Below, piece after piece: positions 27,227 through 37,955 of a stretch of 64,000 nt of DNA; position 1 is the stretch's first letter, and the number at the start of each line of letters is the position of its first letter. Below the pieces are notes generated by a model. It had not been told where the DNA came from, made no database searches, and saw nothing but the letters and a program-made list of their open reading frames with translations. Origin of the DNA: Halichondria panicea. Lineage: Eukaryota; Porifera; Demospongiae; Suberitida; Halichondriidae. The DNA lies in the NCBI RefSeq assembly GCF_963675165.1, contig NC_087380.1:1665803-1729802 (forward strand). The letters are read 5' to 3'. Both the position numbers and the translations under genes were made by a program.

Positions 27227-29132
27227 CACAGCCAAAAATCCACGGGTCCGTTTCAGGCCGTTAGTTGAAAACGGGCCGTTACGGGGCCGTGAACGGCCTG
27301 TATACAGGATGTAGCCCACCCACGGCCTGTATACAGGCCGTTCTCACAGGCTGTAAACAGGACGTTAGCCCACGTCCTGTTTACAGCCCGTGGATACGGG
27401 CCTGTATCAGGGCGTAGCATCCACGTCCTGTATACAGGCTGTTGCAGCTGTAGCTTATGCGCATGCGCTAGCTTGGGGCAGGATGACGTCACCTGACTAC
27501 AAAAAGAGAATGAGACAGACAGAGCTCTGAGAAAAAATCCTGCTGCTTGTCACAAGAGGAGCTGCTGGTCCAAAAAGACAACTTGAAGAGGACTATACAC
27601 TATTAGTCTACCTGTGAACAGAAAAAGGTGAAGCTGTAGCAGCATGTTATTATATTAAACAGTTATATTATTTTTATTGAACTTTCTCATAGCATGCAGT
27701 TTGTGTTCCTCTAGTTCCACAGCTATTTCAAATCTGTAGTGAATTTGACCTCTAGTGTAGTTGGCAGCAAAGGTCTGTAAATTTCACCTCTACTGTACGT
27801 TTATAAATTCAGGTTTGCACGTTGTTATGGACTTTTGAAGCTGGAACACTGGCCAATTTTACAAGGTAAACGTTTCGTTTTGCTTCCTTTTTGAAATAAT
27901 CCTCCTCATCGTAGGCTCCCATCTGAAGTTTTTTCACTATTGATAAAGAGGTGTTGAAGAATGCTCCCAGGTTTGTTATTCTCTTTCACCAGCATTCACA
28001 TATTAAACACGCAATCAAATTGACTTTAGATAATGCTGCCGAGTTGAAGTCTGGACTAATTACGTAAGTGCCACTGTTCTATTGTGTTTTGTGATACGTT
28101 ATTGCTTTCTGTAGACACTAGATGTTGTCAGAAGAATGAATTAAAGATAAAGCAACAGTTTCCTGGTAAGAAAATTCAGCAACTATGTAATCTGTGTGAA
28201 TAGCGTATTGGTGTACAGTTGCGAGATATCTTCGAGATGAAAAAGAGCCCTTGTAATGTGTACAGCACACTGTAAGCTGTTGACTGACTTCATAGTACGC
28301 CGGTAAGATTATTCACAGTGGTGTGTTCTTCTTTTAATCTTCTAACTCTTCTTCAGATGTTGCAAAACTCAAGGTTTGTTTATTGTTTTCATCTTTAGCA
28401 CTCGTTACACATGTTATTTAATAGATTTCTTTATTGACATGCCGAGTTGGAGTCTGGATGTGTTAGGTAAGTGCCATTATTTTGTATGTGTTTGGTGATG
28501 CATTATATGCCTCATAGATTGAAGTTTTTAGACGAATGATAAAGAGAATACAACAATTGCCTGGTAAGCAACTTAGTTTAATCTATGTGAATAAGTATTA
28601 TTAGTGTACAGCTGGCGAGCTATCTCGGAGATGAAGAACGGCCCTTCAAATAGTACGCCGGTATATAAGCAGTGGTGTATTTTTTTGTATAATTCCCAGC
28701 CTCTTCTCCTCAGAGTCTATCTTTGTGCACAAAAACAAGTAAATACAGTAAGTTAGTATACTTATGTGGCGTTAACGTACGGTTCAACTGGTTGTTTTTA
28801 TCTGCAGTGCCACCGTGGGGATGTGAAGACACGGACATGATAATGAGAGACATAATGTAGCTGAACAGAAATTAATATATATATATATCTTGTTCTTGTC
28901 TTCTTTGTCTTTGAATTGTGACCTTTTGAAGCATGATATACTAGCTTATTAAATTGTGCATGAGAACAGTATAATACAGGCTGAATACAGTCCGTTTGTA
29001 CGGGCTGTTTACAGGCTGTATGTGAGCGGCCTGTTTAGTAGTGTCTACCCAACGGTCCCGTATCAGGATGTGGTAAACGTCCTGTAACGGACATGTAACG
29101 GACCTGACACGCCCTGTGGATTTTTGGCTGTG
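27227..29132. mobile_element. 1.9-kb TA-flanked transposon with palindromic subterminal repeats
   Basis: The ends are CACAGCCAAAAATCCACGGG and CCCTGTGGATTTTTGGCTGTG, with TA on each side. The left subterminal region has at least three CCTGTATACAGG palindromes plus CCTGTTTACAGCCCG variants, and the right side has related motifs. The interior (28031-28375 and 28436-28735) holds two diverged tandem units. Each unit keeps CCGAGTTGRAGTCTGGA, a GTAAGTGCCA donor-like site, CCTGGTAAG, GTGTACAG acceptor-like sites and TAGTACGCCGG. No transposase ORF is readable. It could be non-autonomous or carry a short spliced transcript. Confidence 0.75.
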
Positions 29133-29136
29133 TATC

Positions 29137-29770
29137 TATGTGTATAGTGTCCCAAAGCTCGAGGGCTTTAGCCCGAGGGATGAGGGACACTATAACCATA
29201 GAGATACCGAATGCACATGTTCTAACTGATTTAGATCCCAAAACCTATTGGCTACTAGAAATGCACTAGCTTAGCAACAGTCAACCTATATAAACAGCCA
29301 ACCTAGCAACTGCATCATTATTCTTTTGAAAACTAATATCTGAGTTGGCATCTCTGTGTCTCTACTAAATCTGTGGTCTCTACTCAAGTCAACCCTGTTC
29401 CTCCACCTCAGTTTGATGGACAAAATTATAGTCCTAGCTCCACCCACAAAACGGAAACATCCAGCTCCTCCCCCAGTTTTGCAGCAAACAAGCCGAGCCT
29501 CGATTCCAGGCCGAGTTTTCGCTTTTATAACGGTTAGGCAAACAACTAGCTGCAAACAAGCCCAGCACACTTCCCAAGAAACGAGCGGCTCGTACTACTC
29601 TCACAAAGCGAAAGGGAAGACACCTATAAGCTATAATTTGCAGCAAACAAGCCCAGCAAATGAGCGGCTCCTATACTACTCTTGACAAAGCGAAAGGAAG
29701 TTTAGGAAGAAGCCAAAACTAGAATCCCAGCACTTCCATACATCCAGCTCCTCCCCCATGCAGCCTTGCA
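29137..29770. repeat. Inverted duplicate of 21170-21890 with hairpin
   Basis: Reverse-complement relationship to 21170-21890, including the hairpin with arms TATAGTGTCCC and GGGACACTATA at 29142-29192. It is interrupted by a TAGCCTCGA-family remnant at 29495-29551. Confidence 0.7.
29495..29551. mobile_element. 57-bp one-ended TAGCCTCGA remnant with 11-bp flanking repeats
   Basis: GAGCCTCGATTCCAGGCCGA and CGCTTTTATAACGGTTAGGC form one arm of the family, without the second arm. GCAAACAAGCC stands on both sides (29484-29494 and 29552-29562), marking an insertion whose far end was deleted. Confidence 0.75.
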
Positions 29771-31019
29771 GCAAAAAAGCACAGCACACTGCCCAAAAAA
29801 CGAGCGTCTCCTACTACTTTCGAACAAAACCAAAAAAAGAAACTAGAGCTTCTCTCTTTCATTCTAGTTCTGTTATTATATTACTAGACAAAGCATCTAG
29901 CTACAATAATTATGTTATTACATGTGTATCTTCTTGTAAATCACAATACAATGTACAATGTTGTAGTTTGTAGCCCAGAGCAATCTATAGTACCGGTACT
30001 ATAGCTCATAGTTCCCTGCTAAATACACTCAAATGGGATCTAAATATACACACTTATTTACTGATTCACTCCGTATCCTATAGGTGATTTCCAGTGAATA
30101 TGAGCCATATTTTACTTCCCCCAGGGAAGTATGGAATATGGCTCATATTTTTACTTCCTACAAGCACTATTCAACTTTTGAATCATCTTGACAATTTGTA
30201 CACAGTAAAATAGTAATACAGCACGCAAAAAGGTTTGTAGACTATGTTTTGTGCTATTGTCATATTGACCTGAGCTAGCTATCAGTCTAAGCTACTTATT
30301 ACATGTTCATGAGGCTTGAAACACTGCAGTTCAATCCTTGCTCTGTGTTTCTAGTAAGCTGTGGCTCAGATCAGAGGTACGTACGTACGTAGAGCAGTGC
30401 AGTGTTGGTAGACTTGTGCAATACAAATTGAAAACGGCAGCTGCTGAATATTGGTGGTGGGCGGGTCTGGTCAAAGTTTATAGCTAGCTTCCAGTAGAAC
30501 CTAGCTGTTTGGAGAAGTAGCTAGCTAGCTAGCTCTCATACTTGACAGCTGTAACTGTTCAAGTCTAACTGCATATTCTGAGGCACAAGTGGCTGTGAGA
30601 GCAAGTTTGACTGTCTCCATTGATGTTCAAATGACTGTTTTGCTGTTTTTGCAGTAAATAAATCAGTTGTTGACTGGTTGCCTAGTAATTATGGTTTATA
30701 ACCAACCTCAGCCTCGGGCTGCGCCCTCGGCATTGGTTGGTTATAAGCCATAATTAGATATTTCATTGGATAATTAGAGAAATAATGGCCATAATGACTA
30801 TTAATGCGGTAGCTAAAGCAGGAAGCGCGAGTTGGACGGGAAACTACAGTCTCATTTGGAGGGCCTATGAAGTAACCGTCACGCGACTTAGCGAGGCAGG
30901 CTCTCCTTTTTCTTAGACGGTTCGTTCTTTCTTTCTTTGTTCCTCCAATTCTTACCGTATTTTATCTTATTGACCGTGTGACAAAGAACAGAAAAAGGAG
31001 AGGCTGCGAAGGAGGCTAC
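29771..31019. other. Intergenic stretch with hairpins
   Basis: No gene. There are hairpins at about 30096-30157 (AATATGAGCCATATT against AATATGGCTCATATT) and 30689-30757 (AATTATGGTTTATAACCAAC against its complement around a CCTCGG core). A TTTTTC/GAAAAA inverted-repeat element lies at about 30888-31018, with arms AGGCTCTCCTTTTTCT and AGAAAAAGGAGAGGCT. Confidence 0.5.
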
Positions 31020-31606
31020 ATGTGCGGTGAGCTTGAGTTATAGCCTCGTTCCCAAGCCTTGGTTTAGGCATAGTTAGGGCGTTCTGCTGTCAATCAATTA
31101 TTATAGTTGAAGCGCATGCGTATCTGATCAATTTGTGGGTGTATCTCAGCAAATTCATTGAGGGTGTGTCACTCCTCCTCAGCATCTCAAGAGAATAATA
31201 CTCGACACTACGTACATGCAGCTACGTACAGTGTACCTTTCAGGATTAAGCGCAAGCACAGCTAGCTACTGAACGAAATACAAGCTAGACAGTGAGTAGT
31301 TAGTTACTGCATGCTACATACATTGTGTTGGGTAGTACATAGTATGAAGTATAGCTTCACATTAATTTTAGTATAATTATTATATAGTATACGTATACAA
31401 GCTAGCTACATTGCTGGTTGTAGTAGTTAAATGTGAACAGTAGCTCCTAGTGATACTTGAAAATATAATGATGTGAATGTAGCAGCAATCGCTACAGCAC
31501 TATTATATGCAAGCTTTGTGCATTTTAATAGGAACGTAGATGGAAGCTGGTGAGTATAGCTTTTAACTATAAATACCGGCTGCCACTCTACCCATGCAGC
31601 TTGCTC
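31020..31606 (+). promoter_or_regulatory. Putative 5' region of PH/WW/Gly-rich gene copy 2
   Basis: Matches the copy 1 upstream region from about 7470 (GTGCGGTGAGCTTGAGTT, then GCGTTCTGCTGTCAATCAAT). The stretch that contains the GATAGTAGAGG hairpin in copy 1 is missing here. AAGCTAGACAGTGAGTAG and AGGAACGTAGATGGAAGCTG are shared and could be 5' UTR exon boundaries. Confidence 0.4.
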
Positions 31607-34600
31607 ATGGCCACTCCAGCAGTCCCTGCTCACGATGGAGGACCTCCCCCAGACGCACCAGTGCAGCAAGCAATGAGGGAGAGAGAGCCCAGCCTCAAAG
31701 AAGGATTCATTCAGCCTTGTCAAGGCTACCTCAGGAGGAGGTCCAAGATCCTTAGACGGTGGAAAAAAGAATGGCTGGATGTAGTACCAGGTATACTGAT
31801 AAGATAAGCGCTGCACCATACCCAGACATGCAATAGCTTGATAATATAGCTGATTAATAATTCTGATTCAACCTAATTCTGATTCAACTGAGAACAAATT
31901 TATGGTGACTTGCCATTTATAATGATGTTCACGCATTCATAGTTGTTCTATTTGTTAATTGTGTCTACCATTTAGTACATCAGAATGTTGATTATTAGAT
32001 GCCATTGTTGTATATCCGCACAAGGGACTATTAAATTTATCGCTGATATTCATAGTTACCATTAAAAATGCAATAATATTATGATTGTGAGACCACCCAA
32101 TAGTTAGCCTCGTTCCCAGGCCTTACTTTTTCTTGCTGTTGTCATTGTTCATCCAAATCATAGAAGACATAGTGAGGCAGCAAAGAAAGAAATGGGCGTA
32201 CAGTTAAGAAAAAGTAAGGCCTGGTTTGGGAAATCGCGTGATCCACAAGGATTTTTATGAACGTGGACGATATGTAGCCCACAATCGTGACGTAAGGTAT
32301 TCTCCCACGCATTCAGAGTTTTAATAAGACTGTACTGAGACAACCACCAAGCTGTGCTGCAAGTCAGATCAGAGAACCAGCGTGGCCAGCTCTGGTGGCA
32401 GTAGCTACCTGCTATATGATAATGATGACTAAGCTATTCTTGATCTAACCTGTATAGACTATAGCATGTAGAAAGACACAAGAAAAGGTGATAGTAGTCT
32501 GATAGAATAGGATAGAATCTGAACACACAATCTAGACTAGTAGATCATCTAGCTAAGCCTAAGGTATAGCTAGCTCTAGTGCTTGCAAACTTCCAGTTCC
32601 AAGTCCATGTCCAGCTTGCTGCAGGCAAAGTTTTATTAGTCATAGATCTCTGCGTGGGCAGTCCAACATCTAGCTCAGCATGCCCACGCTCATTTTCACC
32701 CTTCTACCACCCTTCTACCCTCACGCGACTTCCCGATACAGGCTCTCCTTTTTCCTAACTTTACGTCTATTTCTTTCTTTATTCCTCCAATTAATACCGT
32801 ATTTTATCTCATTGAACGATTAATACAGTATTTTATCTTATTGAACGATTGTGATAAAGAACAGAAAAAGGAGAGCCTGTGTAGAGGCTACCCAATAGTT
32901 GCATGTCTACCAATCTTTTACACTTGACAGTTTGTGTTTTGTATTGTGTGACTGCTACTACTACTTTCAGTTCTCACAAACCATGAGATATCTCGTGTTA
33001 TACTTTTAGTGATTCATGAGGTTAGGGCTTAAAATAACTTCCTGGTAGGGTTCCCCATAATGATAATTGAGGTTTCAACTTAAATTCCTTACTATTACAA
33101 CCGCTGATTGATGCCACTGATTGACATAGTTTACGCTCTTTATGTACAGGACCGATGAATCACCAACTTGTGAAGCATGGCAAACGCCGCTCTGTTCTAC
33201 ACAATTTCCAAACGGCAACTCCGAATCTCCAAGTAGAAACGGTTAGCGACGATCCAAATAACAAAGAGTTTCTAACATTTCGATTGGTCAACACCGAGAC
33301 CCAAGAAGAGTTAAGCCGCTATCGTGCAGAGAACATTGTACAAATGAGACGATTTATGGCTTCTCTTGGAGCCAAAGGCCCGGGAATGTTTACAAAAGAA
33401 GACGAAATAAGTAGGGCAGTTGCAATCGAAGCCACCCACGGCCTCTTTGACGTTATCCATCCCTCTGAAGACGAAGTCTATCAACGGCAGCAGCTCTTCC
33501 AGAATCATAAGAAAACCGAGGGTGAAGGGGGAGTTATCAGGCCAGCAGATGCCCCACCTTCCTACAATGAAACTCTTCAGCAGCTTCCACTCGGATTCTA
33601 TTTCCCAACAGACGGTGGAATTGTTTTAGGCGAAACGGCCGTACAAGTTATCTATCCAGGCACTGCTATCCCAATGTACGATCCGAATGCACCATTGCCA
33701 AAGTCCTATCGAAGACCGTGGCACGATACCTTTCGACCCCCACACGGCCCACCTGTGTTCTACCCTGTCAGCATCGGCTATGGAGCTGAAATTGGTCTCG
33801 CACCTGCACAGCAAGCACTCTGGGATCCTGTTCAAAAGATCTACTTCTTTCTCGACCATATCAACAAAATGACCTTCTTTGAAGACCCTCGACCACCCTT
33901 GGATCCGATTCCAGTTGTTACTAAACAACAGACAAGTTATGGGGACAAAAGACGTGAAGCGTTGATTCCTCCCGGAGTATGCTCGGACCATTCCGTCATC
34001 AAAGCCACTGCTCAGAGAGCTCTCTCAAAACCACACGGGCACATCCTCTATGCTTGTGGTGTTCATGGTCAGCACGGAGCACACGGCCTAACAGGAGCTA
34101 CTGGTCATCCTGGAGCTCACGGAATACCCGGAGTATTTTCAGGCGCTAACGGAGGCCCCGGGGGACCTGGCGGACCGGGAGGCCCAGGCACACCTGGACT
34201 GAGGGGCCAAGATGGAACTGAGGCTAGTGATGTTATACTGAACATTTGGGGTGATCCGAATCAACTGAACGTTTCCGGTACATCATCGTTTGTCGCTGAA
34301 TTGGGTGGAACTCGAGTTGAAGAAGTGTTGTTTGTCAACTGCCGAGGTGGTAATGGTGGACACGGTGGTCGTGGTGGAGATGGTGGTGTCGGAGGTTTTG
34401 GTGGTCCTGGTGGAAGTGGTGCACATGGACATCACGGTCATAGCTCCTCTACTGGTCGTGGTGGTAATGGTGGTCCTGGTGGTGACGGAGGGCCGGGTGG
34501 GGTGGGCGGACCTGGTGGATCTGCTGCTCGAGGTGGTGACGGTGGCCACGCTCAGTTTGGTGGTGTGTGCGTTCTACAATCGACTGACCCGAGACTCCTG

Positions 34601-37024
34601 ATGCTTGTCGAAGCTGACTGCATGGAAGGAACCCCTGGAACAGGTGGTGATGGAGGCACCGGTGGTCAGGGTGGAATAGGTGGTAGTGGCGGTCATGGCG
34701 GTTCTGGTGGGTCCGGGGGCAGTGGTGGAAGTTATACGGATTCTAATGGCCATAGACATCATTACTCAAGCGGAAGTTCAGGTCATAGTGGCCACGGTGG
34801 TAGAGCTGGATTTCCTGGACCAAATGGGCCAAATGGAGAGAGAGCAATTGATGGGCAACCTACAAACAATGGTGCTATACTTTGGGTGGTCGGTTCTCCT
34901 GAAGGTGGAGTGATGCATCAAGCAGCTACTCGATACGACGCTGAAGTTACCGATATTCGAGTTATCTCTGCAATTGATGACGGAATCTTTGAGCCGAACG
35001 AACGGATTCTTGTCTCTGGTGTTGTAGTGGTGAACAGTGGCGGCCTTCCTTTACCAACTAACGTTGATGTTTTCATGCCTTCAACAAAAACCATTCAATT
35101 CGAACCCACCCGATTTGAGCTCCCTACGGAACAGCTGTTTCCAGGACAAAGCTTCACTGTGCCGATTACCTACCATGGTAGGATCTTTGACCAGCCACCT
35201 CCGAATGTTTGCGGACCGTTTGTTTCTTCTGCTCAGTTCCATCCACGAGCCGAACTACTTGGTAGACCATTCGAAAAGTCGTTTCTCCATCAAAAACTTG
35301 TCGTTCAGTATCCGGTAAAGCTTGCCTACCTCAAGTGTTCTGAGAATCTCGGTCGAGGAGAAGTGTCCGTACTTGATATAGGAGTCCAGAATATTTCCAC
35401 CATGCCGTACGGAGATGTCCCTGGCTCTGGAGGAAAAGTTGTGCTTCAAATTCACTTGGATGCGAGAATTATCCCAGTTGGATCTGCAAATGTGGGCATC
35501 AATGTTGTCCCTTACACCATCACCTACGATCCTATTGCCAAAGACAGCATGTACATTCAAGTCCACGATATTCCACCTGGAGCGACAGTAAACGTACAAG
35601 TCACAGTTCAAATGGAAAGTCGAGCAGAGCTGTTTGATCGGTGTTACTGGCAGGCTGACCTTTATCTCCGCGACAAGCTCATTGAGTACAATTTTGAAAA
35701 GATCCGTGTCACTCCGTTCTACCTCCCCAAAGACCCACCTGCTGACGTCCTCATGATCACCAGTGAATCCATCACTCGGAAAGAATTTGTTTTCTGGCAG
35801 CGTGTACTGGAGATTCTTGGAGTCACTGTGGACTTCTGGGACACCACTCGATACAGCGGCTTGTCTATCGATTCTCGTACCAACACACGACACCAGACCA
35901 CATGGGAGGGCCGCTACACTGGCAGTTTGATGCTCTACCCTCACTGCAACCTGAATCTCCTCTATGGGATCGATATTGTGCGGCATTTCCACGGACAGGA
36001 CTATCGCGACAACCCTTTGAAAGAGATGCACTCTAGTGCTGTGTTTTTCATGCCTGAAACAGTTGCGAGGGGCAGACAGGGAGAAAGCAACTACGATCGA
36101 GGGGACCAAGCTGTACAAAGACATCTTAGTACTGTAGAAGGTGCAATTGAAGTTGAAGAGGGAACATACGGTGGCAAGCATTTATTCCGACCTGGCTCAT
36201 GCTGCGTTACTCCAAGGCCGTATCTCAAATGGGAGAAAAAACATTTGAAAAAACTCGAAAAAGAAGTTCCAACTCTTTCCCCGGTGGTGATTGCGCGTAC
36301 AGTCAACATTCAATCGACTGGCACCTTCAAGTACAACTACGGTACCGTTGATGTCCGTCGTATGACCATACTTCGCTCGAGCAAATTTCTCATGATTGAT
36401 GGAGCTGGTGGAAATTATGTCGACATGAGCTTGGACGACCCCAACCTCCACCCTGGAGCTACTGAAGTGCCACTGGCCAGCAACTATGCTCAAGTTTTCC
36501 TAGCCACTCTGTATGGAATACCTCTACGCGTCAAGATCAAGCTTCTAAAGAGCACTCCCGAGGAGTCTACTGAAAGCCCCGGTTCTCAAGTATCTTGCTT
36601 CCTGCCAAACGGCCTCAGTCTGTCAAGACAAGACCTCATCATGATATGCATTGCTTGGGAGATTGCAGACGAAGTGTACAGCTGCTCAGGAAACGCCACT
36701 CGAATGCGAGAGCTTGCACAAGACGTGGAATCTAATACAGCTGCTTATGTAGCACACGGTCGAGTGATTCTTCGAGGAATGGAATTGATTGCAAAAGAAG
36801 TCAAGCTTCGAAAAAAGAAAGTGAGCAATGCTCAAGTGAGCCTAGCCATATCTGAGATTAACAGACACACTCAAAGCATCTCCCAAACTCTTCGTAGAAG
36901 TGGAGTGGATAACAGAAATTTAGAACCGCTTGTGAGCTTGGCCTATCTCCAAGACAACGATCGAGTTCATCGCTCTCACCAGCACTGGACCGGGGATGAC
37001 CGTTGGAACTTGTGTGGACTCTAA
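31607..37024 (+). CDS. PH-like / PPxY / WW-like / collagen-like Gly-rich protein, copy 2 (1352 aa)
   Basis: Exons 31607-31790 and 33150-37024, same phase 1 join as copy 1. Domain order is identical. It differs from copy 1 at about two dozen residues plus one deleted Ser near residue 192, roughly 98% identity. Changes cluster in linkers and the Gly-rich blocks: Cys to His, Ser to His and Phe to His there make copy 2 more His-rich. The PH-like segment, PPSY motif, WW-like domain (again Phe for the second Trp) and the C-terminal half are nearly unchanged. Many nucleotide differences are synonymous, which suggests both copies are constrained or recently converted. The intron is 1359 bp against 617 bp in copy 1, mostly because of a 786-bp insertion at 32105-32890. 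Function unknown. Confidence 0.88.
32105..32890. mobile_element. 786-bp TAGCCTC-ended element in copy 2 intron, 9-bp target duplication
   Basis: Starts TAGCCTCGTTCCCAGGCC and ends GAGGCTA, flanked by CCCAATAGT on both sides (32096-32104 and 32891-32899). It holds internal inverted arms CTTACTTTTTCTT/AAGAAAAAGTAAG and GGCTCTCCTTTTTCC/GGAAAAAGGAGAGCC. The copy 1 intron has the uninterrupted site CCCCAAATAGTTACATG at about 8614-8630. Confidence 0.88.
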
Positions 37025-37955
37025 ACCGATAGACTGTTGAACATTGTTTGAAAATAGAATTTAGCTTTTATTAATTATTATCTAGCTGTTGAAAAAAACA
37101 CTGTTGAAGAGTTACTCTTATTAGTATCTAGTTAATGTTTTGTGCCCTTCTGCGTGTAAACTTTTATCATAATTTTATAGTCGGAAATTGAAATGTAGTA
37201 CTACATTGGTAAAGATCATTAACTAAACAAAAGATTATTTCAAAGAGTAAAGGTCGTTAGTGAAACAAAATGTAAATTCGGTGTACTCTTATGTCCTAAA
37301 AAGCAGTACTTCTATGCTGCCCTAAAAATCAGTACCTTATTTATACCCCTAAGCGGTACTGGCCACACCGCTTTTTACATGTGTTAGAGACAGACTGAAG
37401 GATTTCCAGTCGCTGAGCTTCTCTGCAGTACTTGCTACTACTAAATGGGACGAGTATCAGAGCTCGCCCCAACTATCTGAAGAATGCAAGGAACGTTAGT
37501 CACATGCAAACCAATTTACTCATGAAAATATATTAATAATATAATTTATAATATTATTATCAATAGCAAAATAATTGTCTATGTTTTACATTTTACATAA
37601 TTATTCTGAACAAACGTTATACTTATAATTAGAAGCAGTAGTAAAATGTGTCAATTGTAATTGTTTCAGGGAATACATGTACAAGGAAAATGATGGAAAG
37701 GTGCATGAGCAATCTTTTTCTCTCACAAGCCAGATGTTTCATGCCATCCCTATTTTTGGGTCTGGCTTCCGTGAGACTAGTAAATACGGTCAAAACCATG
37801 GCCACACAATATAATTATACTGTACTAATTTTTCACTTATAGACAACTTCTAACTTCCTGTTGCCCTAATTTATTATAATTATAACCGGTATCATGGAGT
37901 TATCTAGTCACATTAATTTTGTTTAGTCTACATAGTTGGTGCTGTAATAGCAGCA
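37025..37955 (+). other. Spacer between copy 2 and the GPCR gene
   Basis: The first 190 bp are the 3' flank shared with copy 1. AAAGAGTAAAGGTCGTTAGTG (about 37240) recurs at three other places in the window. From about 37665 the sequence matches 21950-22221 upstream of the GPCR pseudogene and is probably the GPCR promoter and 5' UTR. No gene. Confidence 0.5.

Noticed and set aside
27253-27492. ORF of 79 residues rich in GPYPRAVNRTW-type motifs
   Set aside because: Generated by the palindromic subterminal repeats of the 1.9-kb element.
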